Assembly: GCA_012064385.1 (NCBI GenBank)
Contig: QRDG01001356.1
Coordinates: forward strand, 1,209,660-1,273,659
From: Puccinellia tenuiflora
Lineage: Eukaryota; Streptophyta; Magnoliopsida; Poales; Poaceae
Direction: 5' to 3'
DNA length: 64,000 nucleotides
Made by a program: the position numbers and the translations under genes. The notes below the pieces were generated by a model that was given only the letters and a program-made list of their open reading frames with translations, was not told the origin of the DNA and did no database searches. This document shows positions 21,699-33,996 of this stretch, piece after piece. Each line of letters begins with the position of its first letter. The stretch's first letter is position 1.

Positions 21699-22518
21699 CT
21701 ACCTCAGCGAGCTTCGCCTTGCGAGTTTCGTCGACCGCTGGCAAATCGTTAGAGCAGGTTGGCATGTCTTTAGTACAGCCCTTCTTCGGAGATGGTGGCG
21801 GGAAAATGTCCGCCTTTTGCTTAGTTGCGGAAGGTATTTCCTGCAAAATTTCTTTGCCATGTGCGGGTTTTGAAGCGCTTGCTTTGCCTGTTGCTGGCGG
21901 ATCTCCTTTGGAGTTCTAATCGCCATCGGCCATGAAGATCTCTGCAACAGGGCGACCAAGGCAATTTGCAACCTTCTGACTGAAGTCGTCAGATTCTCCA
22001 TAAGATACCAGGTCTTGCTCCATAGGAGTAGTGTCCATGGATCCGGCTTCTGAATCAGCAGTCTGTAGAGCAGGATGGATAGACTCAGGTTCACTGGCCA
22101 ACTCTTTCGAGTCGGATCCTCTGATGACACCGACAAAGTGGAACTCTGGTGCTGCCTCCTTGTTGAAGCTTGTGACATCATCTTCTTCGTCTTCTCTGTC
22201 ATCGTTGAAACCAAAGTCGAGATCGGATAACTGAGATGAGAACAGATCCGATCCGGCTTCCATCCTGCTCGGGTGGGTGGCGGGCGCGCTTGAGGTGAAG
22301 CCGAGCGAATCCAGTGCTTCGGCGGTGAAGCTGACGAAGATGTCGAAGCCGCCGATGGAGACCATGGACCAGCCGATGGGGTTCTCTTTGCCGGCATCCA
22401 GAAGCCATTGTTGAAGATGTAGCCGACGCCGTTCTCGTCATAGTAGCTGACCAAGCCGACCACGATGGTGTCGCCGACTGCCGCCAGCATATCCCGTCCG
22501 AAACATAACCCTGGACAT
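21699..22518 (-). pseudogene. N-terminal ORF of element F
   Basis: The first ATG after the primer site is at 22518. Frames then switch. Near 22480 VGDTIVVGLVSYYDENGVGY and FNNGFWMPAK are readable, and in another frame (22365-21916) GGFDIFVSFTAEALDSLGF and a run of acidic blocks. E has the same segments in one frame (58521-59345). So at least one frameshift lies near 22370. I know no function for this N-terminal part. Confidence 0.8.
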
Positions 22519-22523
22519 CTCTT

Positions 22524-22543
22524 GCCCCATGGGTGCGCGCCAA
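22524..22543 (-). other. Primer-binding site of element F
   Basis: The minus strand reads TTGGCGCGCACCCATGGGGC next to an LTR end ...CCTCGACA. Element E has the same site form (TGGCGCCCACCGTGGGGC) in the same position. Confidence 0.8.
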
Positions 22544-22544
22544 C

Positions 22545-22715
22545 TGTCGAGGTATTGTCGATTCTAGCGGAGACAAGGGTACCATCCGGCTACATAGATA
22601 TGTGGGTGGAGACGTAGGTGATTCCGATGACAGGATAGGCACGAGTTACCCAACTTTGGATCTCGCAACGGTGGCGAAACCCTACGTGCTGCTATAATTC
22701 ACTATAAGGCAATAT
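22545..22715 (-). repeat. LTR end of element F (outer edge not found)
   Basis: Starts TGTCGAGGTATTG on the plus strand, homologous to the 25-40-bp LTR terminus of element E. At 22647-22674 it shares TACCCA..CTT..GGATCTC with E. I could not find the other LTR end, so the stated right edge is only how far homology with E can be followed. Confidence 0.55.
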
Positions 22716-24477
22716 GAGCCCGTTACAATGAAAGTTAGAGTGTGTCCTGAGGCGTCCTTCCGTCCGGCTTATAAAGGCACCAGGACTAGGGTTTGCAGGA
22801 GGAAACCTAACTGACTAAGTTACAGAGTTCTATACGTCGTCCCCTTCTTGAAGGCGTCGTTGTGGCTTCTCTCACCCCTCCTACGTGCTCCGGGTGACCT
22901 AAGATTCTTGGATCGGACGGCGACGGCGCTCTGCGTCGTGCTCTTTTTGGAGACGTCATCTTGGAGCTCACTGTGGGTAGCTCCCTAGATGTGGGGTGAC
23001 GGAGGTTCTTCCTTGTGCTTCTTCCGACAAAGCTTGTGTCTTGTTCTGCTTTTGCAGCGTCCCTTTGTGTGGACCTCCTTGGTGTGCCTTAGCGAGAAGG
23101 TGTTTCCTAGGTGTATGTCTCTGCGGAAGTTGTGGAGTTCTTGGCGGTGTGCAGTGTGTGTTAGCGAGACGGCCTTGGCTCTAGGGGAAGTTTTGGCCAG
23201 ACGACTTTGCCCGTGTTGACGGTGTGCAGGGTGTGTCAGTGTGCCAGTCTGTCTCCGACCTCGAGCTTCGGCCCAACTCCTTTTCCCGCCCTGTTATTAT
23301 CAGCATCTTTGGAATAGTTCCTAGGTGGCACCCTCCCCGCTGGAGTTTCTTCGATTGTCCTATATCTTGTGTGTGTGTGAGTGTAGTTTGTTGTTGTTAG
23401 GTGGGTTTAGAACCTTATGTCGTTAACGTCTGGGGCTTTGGCCTATTCCCTAAAAACTAAAAAGAGGAGCTGGTATAGTGGCAATGCCTTCTCGCCGAGT
23501 CGAGTCACGAAGGGCGCGCTTGGTAGCCCACAAATTCCAGGAACGGACTGTTCAAGACGAATTTTGGCCCGTTTGGTAGCCTGCCCCGTTCCGCGAGCCT
23601 GCATGTGCATGAAACTTAAAGCACTCAGGGCCAGGCCCGAGAGGAATGCCCGAATCAGCCGTTTCTCCAGAGCCACCCTCCCGCAAGGCAAAATCGCGAG
23701 TCCAAGAGCTCAGTTCGTGCAGGCGGGGAGATGGCGTGCGGCCGCGTGCGCATGCTTGTTCGGGGGAAAATGGTGGCGGGAGAAATTTCGGTCACCGCAA
23801 GATTTGCCTCCCCTATTTCACACCCCTCCTCTCACCGCCAAAGCTCCCGCCACCATTTCCCCCTATTCGAGCTCTCCGTGGGGGACGAAGAAGCTTCATC
23901 GATGATGACCAGGCAAGCCGCGACACGTTCTACTCCGGTCGGCAGTGGTCAAAGGCTGGCGGCGGGGTGCTTCTTCCTCGATCTCTGTAGCGGACCTGCA
24001 CCTAAAAGTAGGCAAGATCCCTGTGTACAGTGCTAGTCCCTGGATCGCATCGCTAGCACACACAGTTTACGATCAATACCATAACAATGTATCAACTTAT
24101 TAAAAGTTGCATAGCTTGAAGCTATCTTTGAAAGAGTTGCAACAAAATAAATAACATAAAGCTCGGAGTCCTCATCATCTTGATACAGCCACAGGCGAGC
24201 ATTTTGGTTGAAGACTCAAAACCCTTAAGTGAAACCTCACTCGTCGTCGGAACAACCTGCAACAGTAAAAGCATTGCAGCCAAAAGATTAGTCAGAACCA
24301 TATGGAATGGAACTGGCAAGTGACACTTTGTGGACTCATAGTGGAAAAACTCTAATAACCTATATGCATATTTAGGCTGGTGGAGTTTTGAAGGCTATTT
24401 TGCATAAAGCCAAATTTTCCCTAACTCTTTTCAAAAATCTTTTTCATCTAAACGAGACAAGTATGGCATGACGACCA
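22716..24477. other. Unassigned repeat-like sequence, possible LTR body and LINE 3' end
   Basis: 22716-22990 reads on the plus strand like an LTR promoter and leader (TTATAAAGG at about 22771). 22990-23465 is GT-rich and ends with AACCTTATGTCG and CTAAAAACTAAAAAG, which resembles the tail of a plant LINE on the plus strand. 23500-24000 has GGCGCGCTTGGTAGCC and GGCCCGTTTGGTAGCC, motifs common in grass DNA transposons. None of these could be closed into a full element. I see no gene here. Confidence 0.3.
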
Positions 24478-24486
24478 TTGTCTCAA

Positions 24487-26203
24487 GGAAAACACTTGTT
24501 TTAGGGTGACCTACGCGATGAAATCGTAGGTCACTCCGCACGGCGCGCGCGCCACGTCTAATTTCCTTCCCCCGGCTCCACGTCTGGCTCCATATACGCG
24601 TTCTCACATGCGTATGTCCCTGCGCATGGTCCCCCACGCAGCCCAGCATGAAACACATAGACTTCCACCGCGTGTGTTGCCAACTAGTACTATCACTAGA
24701 CCGGACTAGTGCATGCGTTTTTTGGCTACTCATATGCATGCACCACTTGAATGTTGGTATTTGCTATATGCACACAAAGATAAATTAGCATTTGTGCTCA
24801 TTTTTGCTATATGCACCATATCTTACTACTCACTTGCTGTAGTGTTTGTTGTTGGCATGCTGCCCTTCAAGTGTGCCGACGACCACTCCAAGCAAGACAA
24901 CACATATTCGAAGATGAAACCTTATGAGACTACACTCGTGGTGATGTCGAATCCATGGTCGCGACTATGATAATCTTGTTGAGACGATGCAGAAGTGGGA
25001 AGGGGTCTGGTGTATTCGGATTTAGCACCGACGAGCATCTGGCTAGCCGGAATCATGGCTGGGTGGTGTCGAATTTGCGAGATCGGTACGCTATGGACGA
25101 TGGTACAACTATGTTTCTTTCGTGATTTTTTTCAATGTTGCATGTGTCTCTTAAATTTGTAATAAAGACACACAATTTTTGTTGAGAAACAATAGGGGAG
25201 ATGTTGTAAGTATTTCTGTACATTTTTGCTACAAATTTGTGTTTCCTCTCGATTTTTTAATGTTGCATACACGCTTTCAAATTGTAAGAAACTCATATGT
25301 ATTTTGTTGCGACCTCACACGTAAGATGTTGTGATATTTTTCTGATTGTTCGCTACAAGTTTGTATGTTAAGTCAAAAAAATTCTAGTGATGTTTTACAT
25401 ATTTTTTAAATGTTGCAAACACATACATTTTTTGTTGTAATCGTTTGTGATTTTTGTTGAAATAGGTGATGATTTTTGTTGCAAATTAATCGTTGCAAAT
25501 TAATCGTAGCAAAATATTATTGCTTAACAACATTTTTTATTGGTGTAAACACAAGGTTTTTTGTTGTAACTATTTTTAATTTTTTTTGTTGTTGAAACTG
25601 TTGATGATTTTTGTTGCAAGTCAATCTGCAGAAAAAGATTGTTGTTTGACATCTTTATTGTAGCATTTTTGTAAATGTTGTGATGATTTGTTGCAATACT
25701 ATATTTTTGTACACGAGGTGAGTGATTTTGTTGCAATACTGGGAATTTTGCTGCACTACCAGTTATAAATCACCATGGTGGATATTTTTTGTAAATATTG
25801 GTAGGAGGAGGTGGATGCGATCGCCGCATTTTGTTGTACAAACTTAATTTTTTTTTGTATTGTTGAATTTAATTTATTTTTTCATAAAATATTGTGTGTA
25901 GTTTTTTCAGTAGAACAATAGCAAAGGAGTTTTTGTGTGCATGAGCTGCTCCGATATGAGGCGGTCATTAGCTGACAGCGAGCCTAGCTAGGCTTCACGC
26001 GCCTATGCATGCATGCAAGCAACCCAACAACAAGAGAAAAGGCACAAGGTGGTTCCACGCATGACCAACATCCGGATGCATGCGACCCTACACTGAAAGC
26101 GACAGGTCGGACGATTTTCCGAGCGTGAGAAGCGCGGAATCAGACGGCGGTCCAGGGGACCTAACAGGCCCTTTCCTAGGGCGACCTACGCCTAGCGCGC
26201 CCC
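24487..26203. mobile_element. Candidate Mutator-like DNA element with 9-bp TSD
   Basis: TTGTCTCAA occurs at 24478-24486 and again at 26204-26212, and the outside sequence reads smoothly if the middle is removed. Both end regions contain a GGTGACCTACG/GGCGACCTACG motif followed by GCGC-rich sequence; an inverted copy (CGTAGGTCAC) lies at about 24525. The terminal inverted repeats are weak. The interior (25100-25920) is T-rich with many TTTTTGTTGCAA-type words. No transposase is visible, so it would be non-autonomous. Confidence 0.45.
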
Positions 26204-26212
26204 TTGTCTCAA

Positions 26213-26891
26213 CTACCCTGGTTCACCCTTCAAATTTTACTTGAGAAATTCGAGTGATGAGATCTTCCGTTGACATCCTTGTCCAGCTGCTCAGATCTGT
26301 CCGTAACCAGTGACACGGCTAAGTTCTTAGTATTTGACACTCTCGAGAGGTTTTGCACTTTCACCACAAGACTCATTCAACCCATTCTGTCCTTGACCTT
26401 CTTGAAGTGAAAAGGAAAGGGGAAGATTGAGACGAGACTGTTTTGAACCATTTCCCCGATCACTGCCGTCTTGACCCGTTCCACCTACATCCTCTACATC
26501 TGCTTGTCAAGCCAGGCCGGTTCCACGTAACATACTTAGTCAAGCCAGAGCCCATATGACTTATGGCTGCACGGTAAGCTATCTAAACTTGGAGCAACTT
26601 CAATGTCTTTGTCCCTGGGTGGCCATCCACAAGTGCACATACTTAGGTTCACACCATGAGAATGGGCCCGAGTAGCCACTCAACTCGGACCTCCGTCAAC
26701 AAACCATTCCACCCAGGAGTTTCATTTACTTAGTAGAATTTAGCTTTTTATAGAAAAACTCATAGCAAAGCATTTCAATAATTCTACTAAGTTACCATAG
26801 GCAAAAGCTAGACCAACTAGTAAAGGGCAAAAACTACACTAAACAGTTTTAGCATAGCAATACTAATAATTGAATGCATCATATACATAGA
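26213..26891. other. Unassigned sequence between the DNA element and K
   Basis: No convincing frame on either strand. An imperfect inverted pair (TTTACTTAGTAGAATT near 26727 and AATTCTACTAAGTTACC near 26780) is the only structure I see. Confidence 0.4.
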
Positions 26892-27467
26892 GGGGGGGGG
26901 GGGGTGAATAGGTGCTACACCAAATTTTAATTCTTTTTCAAATTAGGCTTGATACAAAAGGTAAATTATCTAGATATGCAACTACGGTGAGTTTACCTAT
27001 ATGACAAGCAAGCAACTAACACTAGGCAATTATCACGATACAAGTAAAAGCTACTAAATGATAGAGATAACCAAAAGTAGAAGCACGTGGAGGCAAGGAT
27101 GTATTCCTGAGTTCCTCCTTGTTTAGGGAGTACGTCTCGTTGGATGGGTGTGAGCTCGCCACAACAGGCCTACTCAATGCCACAAAGGCCTCACCCTATT
27201 ATCCGATGAACCTCGCCACAAAGGCCAGGTTCACCTTCCACTGTCGGAATCCTTCGAGCAGAATCCGGAGCCTTTACATTGTTCTTGGGGCACACACCCA
27301 CAACTTAATCGGGGGCTCCCAAATCAACACACAACTGAAAACACTAGCAATCAAAGTGAGTACAACAAAAGACCTAGGTTTTCCCAATGGAAACCCTAGG
27401 CACGAATCCCTCAAGCAAATGAGGGGGAAATGAAAAAACAGTTGGTGAAGATGTAGATCTTGGCCTT
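26892..27467 (-). repeat. Element K, left part: LTR or leader of an LTR-type element
   Basis: A run of 13 G (26892-26904) is followed by TGAATAGGTGC. Read on the minus strand, 27467 to 26905 looks like retroelement leader sequence: repeated GGCCTTTGTGGCGAGG-like phrases and no long frame. Element G (27468-38046, TSD GCCTT) is inserted in it, and the sequence continues at 38052. Confidence 0.4.
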
Positions 27468-30400
27468 TGTAGCGCCCCGACCCCAGAACTATATAGTGAA
27501 GCTTTGTGCAACCGGTCATGCTACACAATCGAAGGTTACTGGGTTTACCAATCCCAGGCCAAAACCTTTGGCAGGCGTGCTCGGAATGGATCATCGGCAT
27601 GCAACACTTCGATCATGCCATAAGCTCAGACATAGCTATCATGTATAGAAGAGAGATCAAGACTTGTGGAACAACTGGCACATCATAGACTCTACGACAC
27701 AAAGATTCATATAGCAACTCATATATGAGAAAGATACAAATATTACACACAAAAGGTCACAGACCCAACAATTCATCATGCGGAAGCGAAGTAGTGTTGT
27801 CTAACAACAAGATCCAAAATATGGCCTAAGAGGCCTACAGATAAATAATCCCAGCCAGCTTGTTCCACGGTCCCAAGCTGCCACCTGCGAACCCCGAACT
27901 ACTCGTCGACGTCCACGAAGGACCCACCTGTGTGCTCGGTGTCGTCCTCCTCTTAAACAAATTAATAAAGGCAGCAAAGAGAGACTGAGTACGACGTACT
28001 CGCAAGTTTAGTAGGGCGATATAGGCCCAATGCTAACGGAGGCTCTAAAGCTATATATGTAGCTAATTTGCATAAAGCTAGTTTTCCTTTTTAAAAGACA
28101 TAAGTGACTCAATGGCAACGTCTACTCAGAATGTTTTCATAAAAGGGATAAGAGAGTAAACTTTCATCTTTGGTTCTCATCGAACCACTTGTAGCCAGAA
28201 CCACTCATCTCAACCAAAGGCACCCCCTCAAATCACCCTCGAGGAAATGAACCTTTAACACACGTTGATTATGCAACCTTTAGTTGCCAAATTAACACAC
28301 GGCTTTTCGAAAACATTAAACCCTGCAGGGGTGTACTAATTTACCCATTGGTACCGTCCGACTCTCCTGGTTAGCTCTCTTCCAGGGAAATCCGGCAAGT
28401 GGGCGCGGTTAAACCTTTACCTCGCATGAGACTATCCATGAGTCATCTGTGGCGACAGGACAAGTTTACCCAGCCTATTTCAGCCCCTGCCCCACCGCCA
28501 CATCCTAAACACCATCATCCTCATCATTCCTTTTTCCACTCACACACCCACACGCAAATGGAAATAGCAAACTAGAGGACCCTTGGATACGCCCGCACAA
28601 GTTATTCAGTTAGTAAGGAGCCCATACTCCCACCAATGGAAGCACGCTCGTCTTGGTTCAAGAGGTAAAGAACTCGCACCTAGGGGCAAGAATGGGACAA
28701 AACACCATCCCCGATGGCAACTCATCCAAGCCTGCTTAGCATTTTAATTAAGCACCACAAGTAACCACCATGCCCGAAACATTCCATCGACATCATCATT
28801 ATGGAATTTAATCAACGGGCATAAATAGCATTCGACTAAGCATGGCTAAGCATAGCTAAGCATATAGAAACAACAAATGTATACTTGTCTCCGGCCAACA
28901 CATGAAACCTAGGGTTCATAGGTAGGGATACATGTATTGGCTCGGGGAAAAACATGCATACATAGGATACTCTTGTATTAACCAAAAGTTGACATAGAAT
29001 CGAATGCAATATTATGGTGGATAAAATAAGTTTATAAAACAATAGGATGCTAGATGCCAAGAAGGTTAGGTTATCTCTTGCCTTGCTGCAGGGGCGTGTA
29101 GTACTGCTCGTCGGGATAAGTAGGGGTGACCTCAACTCCGGAATCTATCGATACCCAAGATATTAACAAAGGAACAAATAAATAACACGAAGACAAGGTG
29201 CAATACACAATCACATGATGACATGTCAAATTTATGCACAGATATCATCATAGGATTTATCTAACAGTATTAAATGGAGTTCCAAATAATTAGTGACATT
29301 ATTTAGAAACAACCCCATATTTATCTTAGTGACCACATTATATATAATTTGTTACATTACAAAAGAAGTGGCTTAAATATGCATGAACATGACATGATTA
29401 TATAGGTTTTGTTCTTCCGATCATTTTGGTACCTTATTTGTAATTTTCCGAGTACCAATGAATAAATAGTGAATTAAACAATTATTTGAATTTAATTCTT
29501 TTAATCATTTAAAGAATAACATCAAATAAATATTTGTGATCATGATGTAATATTAGCATGGTTTGATAGTATTTGAAAAGCTGATCATTTTGATATATTA
29601 TTCATAATTTTTGATTAAATATTTGTCGAATTACGAATTTTCCCAAATTAGGTATTAATTATACCATTTTAGGAATTTCTTAATTAAACAACAATGTTAT
29701 AAATTTAAAAGAGCATTTCAAAGATTCTAACATATAGGGTTCGTTCTTCGGAACATTTTTGTATTTGATTTGTCAAATTTGAACCAATATTTAAAAAGCT
29801 ATCAAATCTTTTATTTCACTTTAACTAACTTAGATGCCCGGATATTCCGTCTCCCGGATATTCCGGTGCCCTGTTGAAATCTCCGGTGCCAAATATCCGG
29901 TAACTTCCAGTAGCTCCGAGTTCTGGTCCTTAGCAGAATTTCGTCTCCGACCGGATATTCTGGTGCCTGGAAAATATCCGGTAGCAAATATCCGGTGACT
30001 ACCAGTACCGTCAAGTTCTGGTCCTTAGCAGAATTTGCGACGGACCGGATATTCCGGTGTATGAAATATCCAGTCCGGTGCCAGGCCGGCATGCGGCGAC
30101 GGCGACGGACATCGACACGATGGCATAGAGGGGGAGAGGGAGGCGGGAGAAAGCAAAAAGGATCGCGGGCTCACCCTGGCGGTGGTGCCGTGGACGGCGA
30201 GGATGGAGGAGGCCGGAGGGCGGCACAGCCGGGCTCGCATGCGGAGGCCGGCGCGGGAGGAGGCGGCGTAACACGCCCAGGTGAGGGCATCCCGGCTCGG
30301 TGCCCTCGACTGGAAGGCCGAGGGGGACCACGCGGAGCCGACGGCGGCCCTAGCTTGCACCCTGGTGGCCGGAGTTGTCAACAATCGCGACGGCGGCGAG

Positions 30401-31470
30401 CGGCGAGTCTCGGCCAGGCGTGGAAGAAAAAAAAGAGCAGCGACGATGATGGCGGCCAGCACCCGTCAATTCCTTCGGCACGGAGGTAAATGGCGACGCG
30501 GCGAACCCTCCGGTGGGCTTCGATCTGGACGGGGAGCTCGGAATCGTCGGCAAGGTGCTCGACGGGCGGCGGCAGCGGTGGCTCGGCCGCGCTCGGGAGA
30601 GACAAAGAGAGGGAGCAGGTGGGGAGAAGCGCGTGCGAGAGAGAGCTGAGCAGGGCGTCGGGGGGGGGGGGTCCGTTTGACCTCTAAGTGGAGTAGGTGG
30701 CGCGGCACGCATGAGCGTCGGCGGCATGGCGCGCACGGCATGGCGCCAGTGTCCATGTCGCCACTATGAGAGGAGAGAGGAGGGACTGACAGTGGGGCCC
30801 GCTGTCAGGGTTTTTCATCTTTTGGCTTTTTCTTTTTCAATTAAAAACCAGCGGGCTGTAGCTATTTAATTGAGCCCTTTAAGCAACTTTATAAATTCTG
30901 GAAAAATTCATGTGGGCTTCCCTTGTCCTTCAGAAGCTCCCGAAAAATTGATGTGGCAAAATAAAAAGTTTTGCACAACATTTGTTCATAGGGTTTGAGT
31001 AAGGTCATTTTTAATAATTTCCAAATTGTAATTATTTGGAGCATTTAAACATTTCCAAAAATAATGAAATTATTTACGGAGGCTACCAATATATCAATGA
31101 AGCTCCCCATAATTTTATTTTGAATTTTTGGAGAGTTAAACTTGGTTTCAAAAATATAATTTGAATTGAACCCAATTGAATTCTCAAATTTATTTATTTG
31201 CTTGTTAAGAAATTAGCCTTTGGCAATTTATTTATAAAATTTATCCTTGAGCTTCCTGGACAAATTGGAGACTCAGGAACAATTGGTTTTGCCAATTTGA
31301 GTAATGTATTTGGTTTGGAAATTTGGGAAGGGTTTTGTTTCCCTAGTTTTTAATTTCCAAGTGTTGCTTTATTTAGAGTTAGCAATTTAAATGAGCATGC
31401 CATGATGCAATGCAAAGCAAAACGTGAAAAATTGGCCCATATTTTAAGGTGCCAAACTAGGGCTGTTACA
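27468..31470 (-). repeat. 3' LTR of element G
   Basis: 4003 bp. On the plus strand it starts TGTAGCGCCCCGACCCC and ends CTAGGGCTGTTACA. Compared with the 5' LTR it lacks about 70 bp near 28297, which removes half of the block conserved with C. It contains the CCGGATATTCCGG repeat cluster (29836-30085) and a GC-rich section (30080-30780). Confidence 0.93.
29836..30085. repeat. Tandem repeat cluster in G LTR (second copy 36431-36660)
   Basis: Just over two units of about 96 bp, each with CCGGATATTCCGGTG, AATATCCGG and GTTCTGGTCCTTAGCAGAATTT. The palindrome-like CCGGATATTCCGG core occurs several times. The cluster lies just upstream (minus sense: downstream) of the GC-rich LTR section. Confidence 0.85.
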
Positions 31471-33996
31471 ATTCTACCCCACTTACAGGAATCTCGTCCC
31501 AAGATTCTAGAGTAGAAGTAGAGAGGAGGGACACATGACTACACGTATCTTCCTCGTTGCCGAGATTGGGCTAACCTACATGGCATGCCAATATAGCAGA
31601 AAGGACAGAAGATAGCTTAAGGTGACAGACAAAATGAATTTTGGCCAAAACCATAAGCCACTTGGGAAAACTAGGAACAACGTGGCCAAACAAAGGTCGA
31701 GCGGAGGATAGGACAACTTCTGGACTCCACGCTTTTGACATGCCAGATGCTTCCACGAGGTTGAAAGCTTGGCCCTAACGTGTCTGGTGAACTAATGGAA
31801 AGTACGTGTGATTGATTGAATCTTCAGTTTCACCTCGGGGAAAGATATAGCACGGATCCACATTTAGATGGAGGGATCAAACCTTGTACACTAGCTATTT
31901 CCCAGATACAAGGAGTAGGGGGATTGACAGATAGATATTTAGCAACTCCGTGGTAAGGTGTTCCTTTAGGTTCTGGGTATCACACTCGGGCTTCGGAATA
32001 GCCTTCATCAATCCTCAAGCGAAAGTCGTACTTGAGATAGAGAAAAGACCATAAGGAAAACTCCCAGGGTAAATTACACATTACCCTCAGGGATAGTGGT
32101 TGAGGTTAAAGATTTAAGAGATTTCGTCAATAGGCCTTCCGGTGAGGTGCGTGAGCCACAACATCGGACTTGTCGGGATTGCTAGTAAGCTTGGGTCATG
32201 CTCTTGATAAACCACCCAGCATCATTTCTGCTTGAGATTAAGATTTGGCTAGGCGTGCGGATAATTCAGACTTGACATGTCCGAAGAAGTAGTTTGCTGA
32301 AGTTAACCGATAGATAGGGTAACTAGATTCTCAAGCTTTGAGCTGCAATGTCAAGCTCCAGAACACGAGGTAGATTGGGAGTTCCATTGGGTCACGACTA
32401 TGAAGAGGATACCGAACCAGCATGAACTCCAAGCAATGAAGCACAACTTATTCGTGATTGGAACACCGGTGAGATGAGGAGATTTGACAACTCTTTTATT
32501 ATTCGAGAACCAACCGGCCAGTGGCATACATGACAGATTTAGAGAACGGGAGGCAACAACCTACCATCTCAACAACAATCCGCACATGCATGAACAACTT
32601 GTGATTAAGCCCGAGGAGACAAAGTGAACTTCACTGGGATCCACAGCGACAAAAGTCACTGGTTGCGAGAGAAACTTACTTTTCAAGGAAAAGATGTGGT
32701 CTTGAGAGTTTCGACATGAATCTAACTCGTTGACCGAAGGTGTGCACCTGAACGAATGGACTTGGCAACACAAACAACTCAGCTCGATGATATGATTACC
32801 AATCATGCTAAGAGTGCCACCAAAGTCTTTGGATTTCAAAACAATAACAATTGCTAAGAATATCCGATTACCACAACGATGTCCATCCTCAACATTCTCG
32901 AGCCCGAGTAACTCGGAGGTAGATGGATACGGAAAGGTAGGAGCGTCACTTCATCAGGTTCGTTATGAGACCGAGCACGACCTCTTGATATAAAAGAGTG
33001 TGACACTCCAAGGTGGAATGGAACAAAAGCTAGACAAACTCTTACTCCGCGAGGTACAATACTTTGACCTGGTCCGAGACATGGACAAGGTACCAGAGTT
33101 TGTTTCTCCTGACATCCCGAAGTGGAATTCCTTGACGAACCACAAGAATGACATGCACCAGAACACCCCAATTCACGATAAAATTTGACTGTCAACTGAC
33201 TGATAGAGGACGGATGACAGACCTAGAGCAAGAAACGGGCTAACAACAATTACAAGATATTGCAGAAGCCCTTGTTAGCACTCTTCCGACAACTAGTGCC
33301 GAAAGGGTTTCAGGAAACGGGTGTTACCGGAGGAATCACAATTATTGATGGAAAGACTCGCTAAGAGCAATCCCATCATGATTCAGATGGTTCCATGACA
33401 GAGAGCCTAGCTAAAGCTAGTGACAGAGAAGAGTGCTGCTGAGAAAATCAATTACGCCTGCAACCTCGAGTTTAAAGACTAACTTCAAATTTTGCCAACC
33501 TGATGTAGGGTTCGACCATTAACATCAGGGTTCAACGGAAAAGATCTTGGGTTAAAGATCAGCTTCATGTACTGGGACTCTCAATAGCATAATGCTCACA
33601 AGGGTGACAACCCTAATGAATCATTACACCGGAGCCCTAGCACAATCCGGGACCTTCGGTTCAAAATCTTGGCGGAAACAAAGAATGTCTTGACGATCCG
33701 CGATATTTCTTCTCTTTGGGATTTATAATTTGCAAACGAGCAGAGCTAACCAGTAAACTAAAGGTAGAAACCAACCCCGTGAACCTAGGTTTTAATTGCC
33801 GACAATCAGAAGAACCGTTAAAATAAAATAGAGGTAAGATGGCAACGAGATCAGAGTGAATTGGGTAAGGAGTAAAAGAATCCTAAGAAGGTTTTCACAA
33901 CTCATTTTTAAGTTAAAATAATTTTTCACGAACACTAGACTCGACATCGACCAATAGAAAGGGTTTCCTATAGGCAGTCCTGCTCTGATACCAACT
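31471..33996 (-). other. Internal domain of element G (non-coding)
   Basis: 2526 bp between the two LTRs. On the minus strand it starts at the primer site (33994-33982) and ends with the purine-rich AAGTGGGGTAGAAT before TGTAACAGCCC. The last codons before that tract read LESWDEIPVSGVEL, similar to the C-terminal remnant in array C, so the ancestor was a gypsy element. All other frames are short and unrecognised. Confidence 0.8.
33982..33994 (-). other. Primer-binding site of element G
   Basis: The minus strand reads TTGGTATCAGAGC next to the LTR end GGGGCGCTACA; initiator tRNA-Met type. Confidence 0.92.

Larger units (their letters stand above)
19812..22544 (-). mobile_element. Element F: internally deleted Tat-like gypsy element
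   Basis: Minus-strand coding remnants match, in the same order, those of element E (58521-63574): an N-terminal ORF, a DKNLHK...KWEADH block, a proline-rich gag block, a capsid end and RNase H. Between gag and RNase H (near 20435) the rest of gag, protease and RT are absent. The element is cut on its 3' side by element B. A Tat-type primer site lies at 22524-22543, with LTR sequence beyond 22545. Confidence 0.85.

Noticed and set aside
24431..24970. Possible small genes at 24431-24739 and 24713-24970
   Set aside because: No recognisable domain and no homologous copy; they lie across the edge and the start of the putative DNA element.
25100..25920. CRISPR-like or satellite array, from the repeated TTGTTGCAA words
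   Set aside because: Spacing and length of the words are irregular and there are no unique spacers; the genome is a plant nuclear one.
26892..26904. Microsatellite marker (13 G)
   Set aside because: Single homopolymer; more simply read as a purine-rich tract at the edge of element K.
30011..30756. Long GC-rich frames in the G LTRs (also 36388-37334 and 45895-46774)
   Set aside because: Low-complexity Arg/Pro/Ser/Gly products on several frames at once, within LTRs, not kept in frame between the copies.
32561..33195. Coding exons in the internal domain of G
   Set aside because: Short frames on both strands, no gypsy motif, and no consistent frame across the 2.5 kb.
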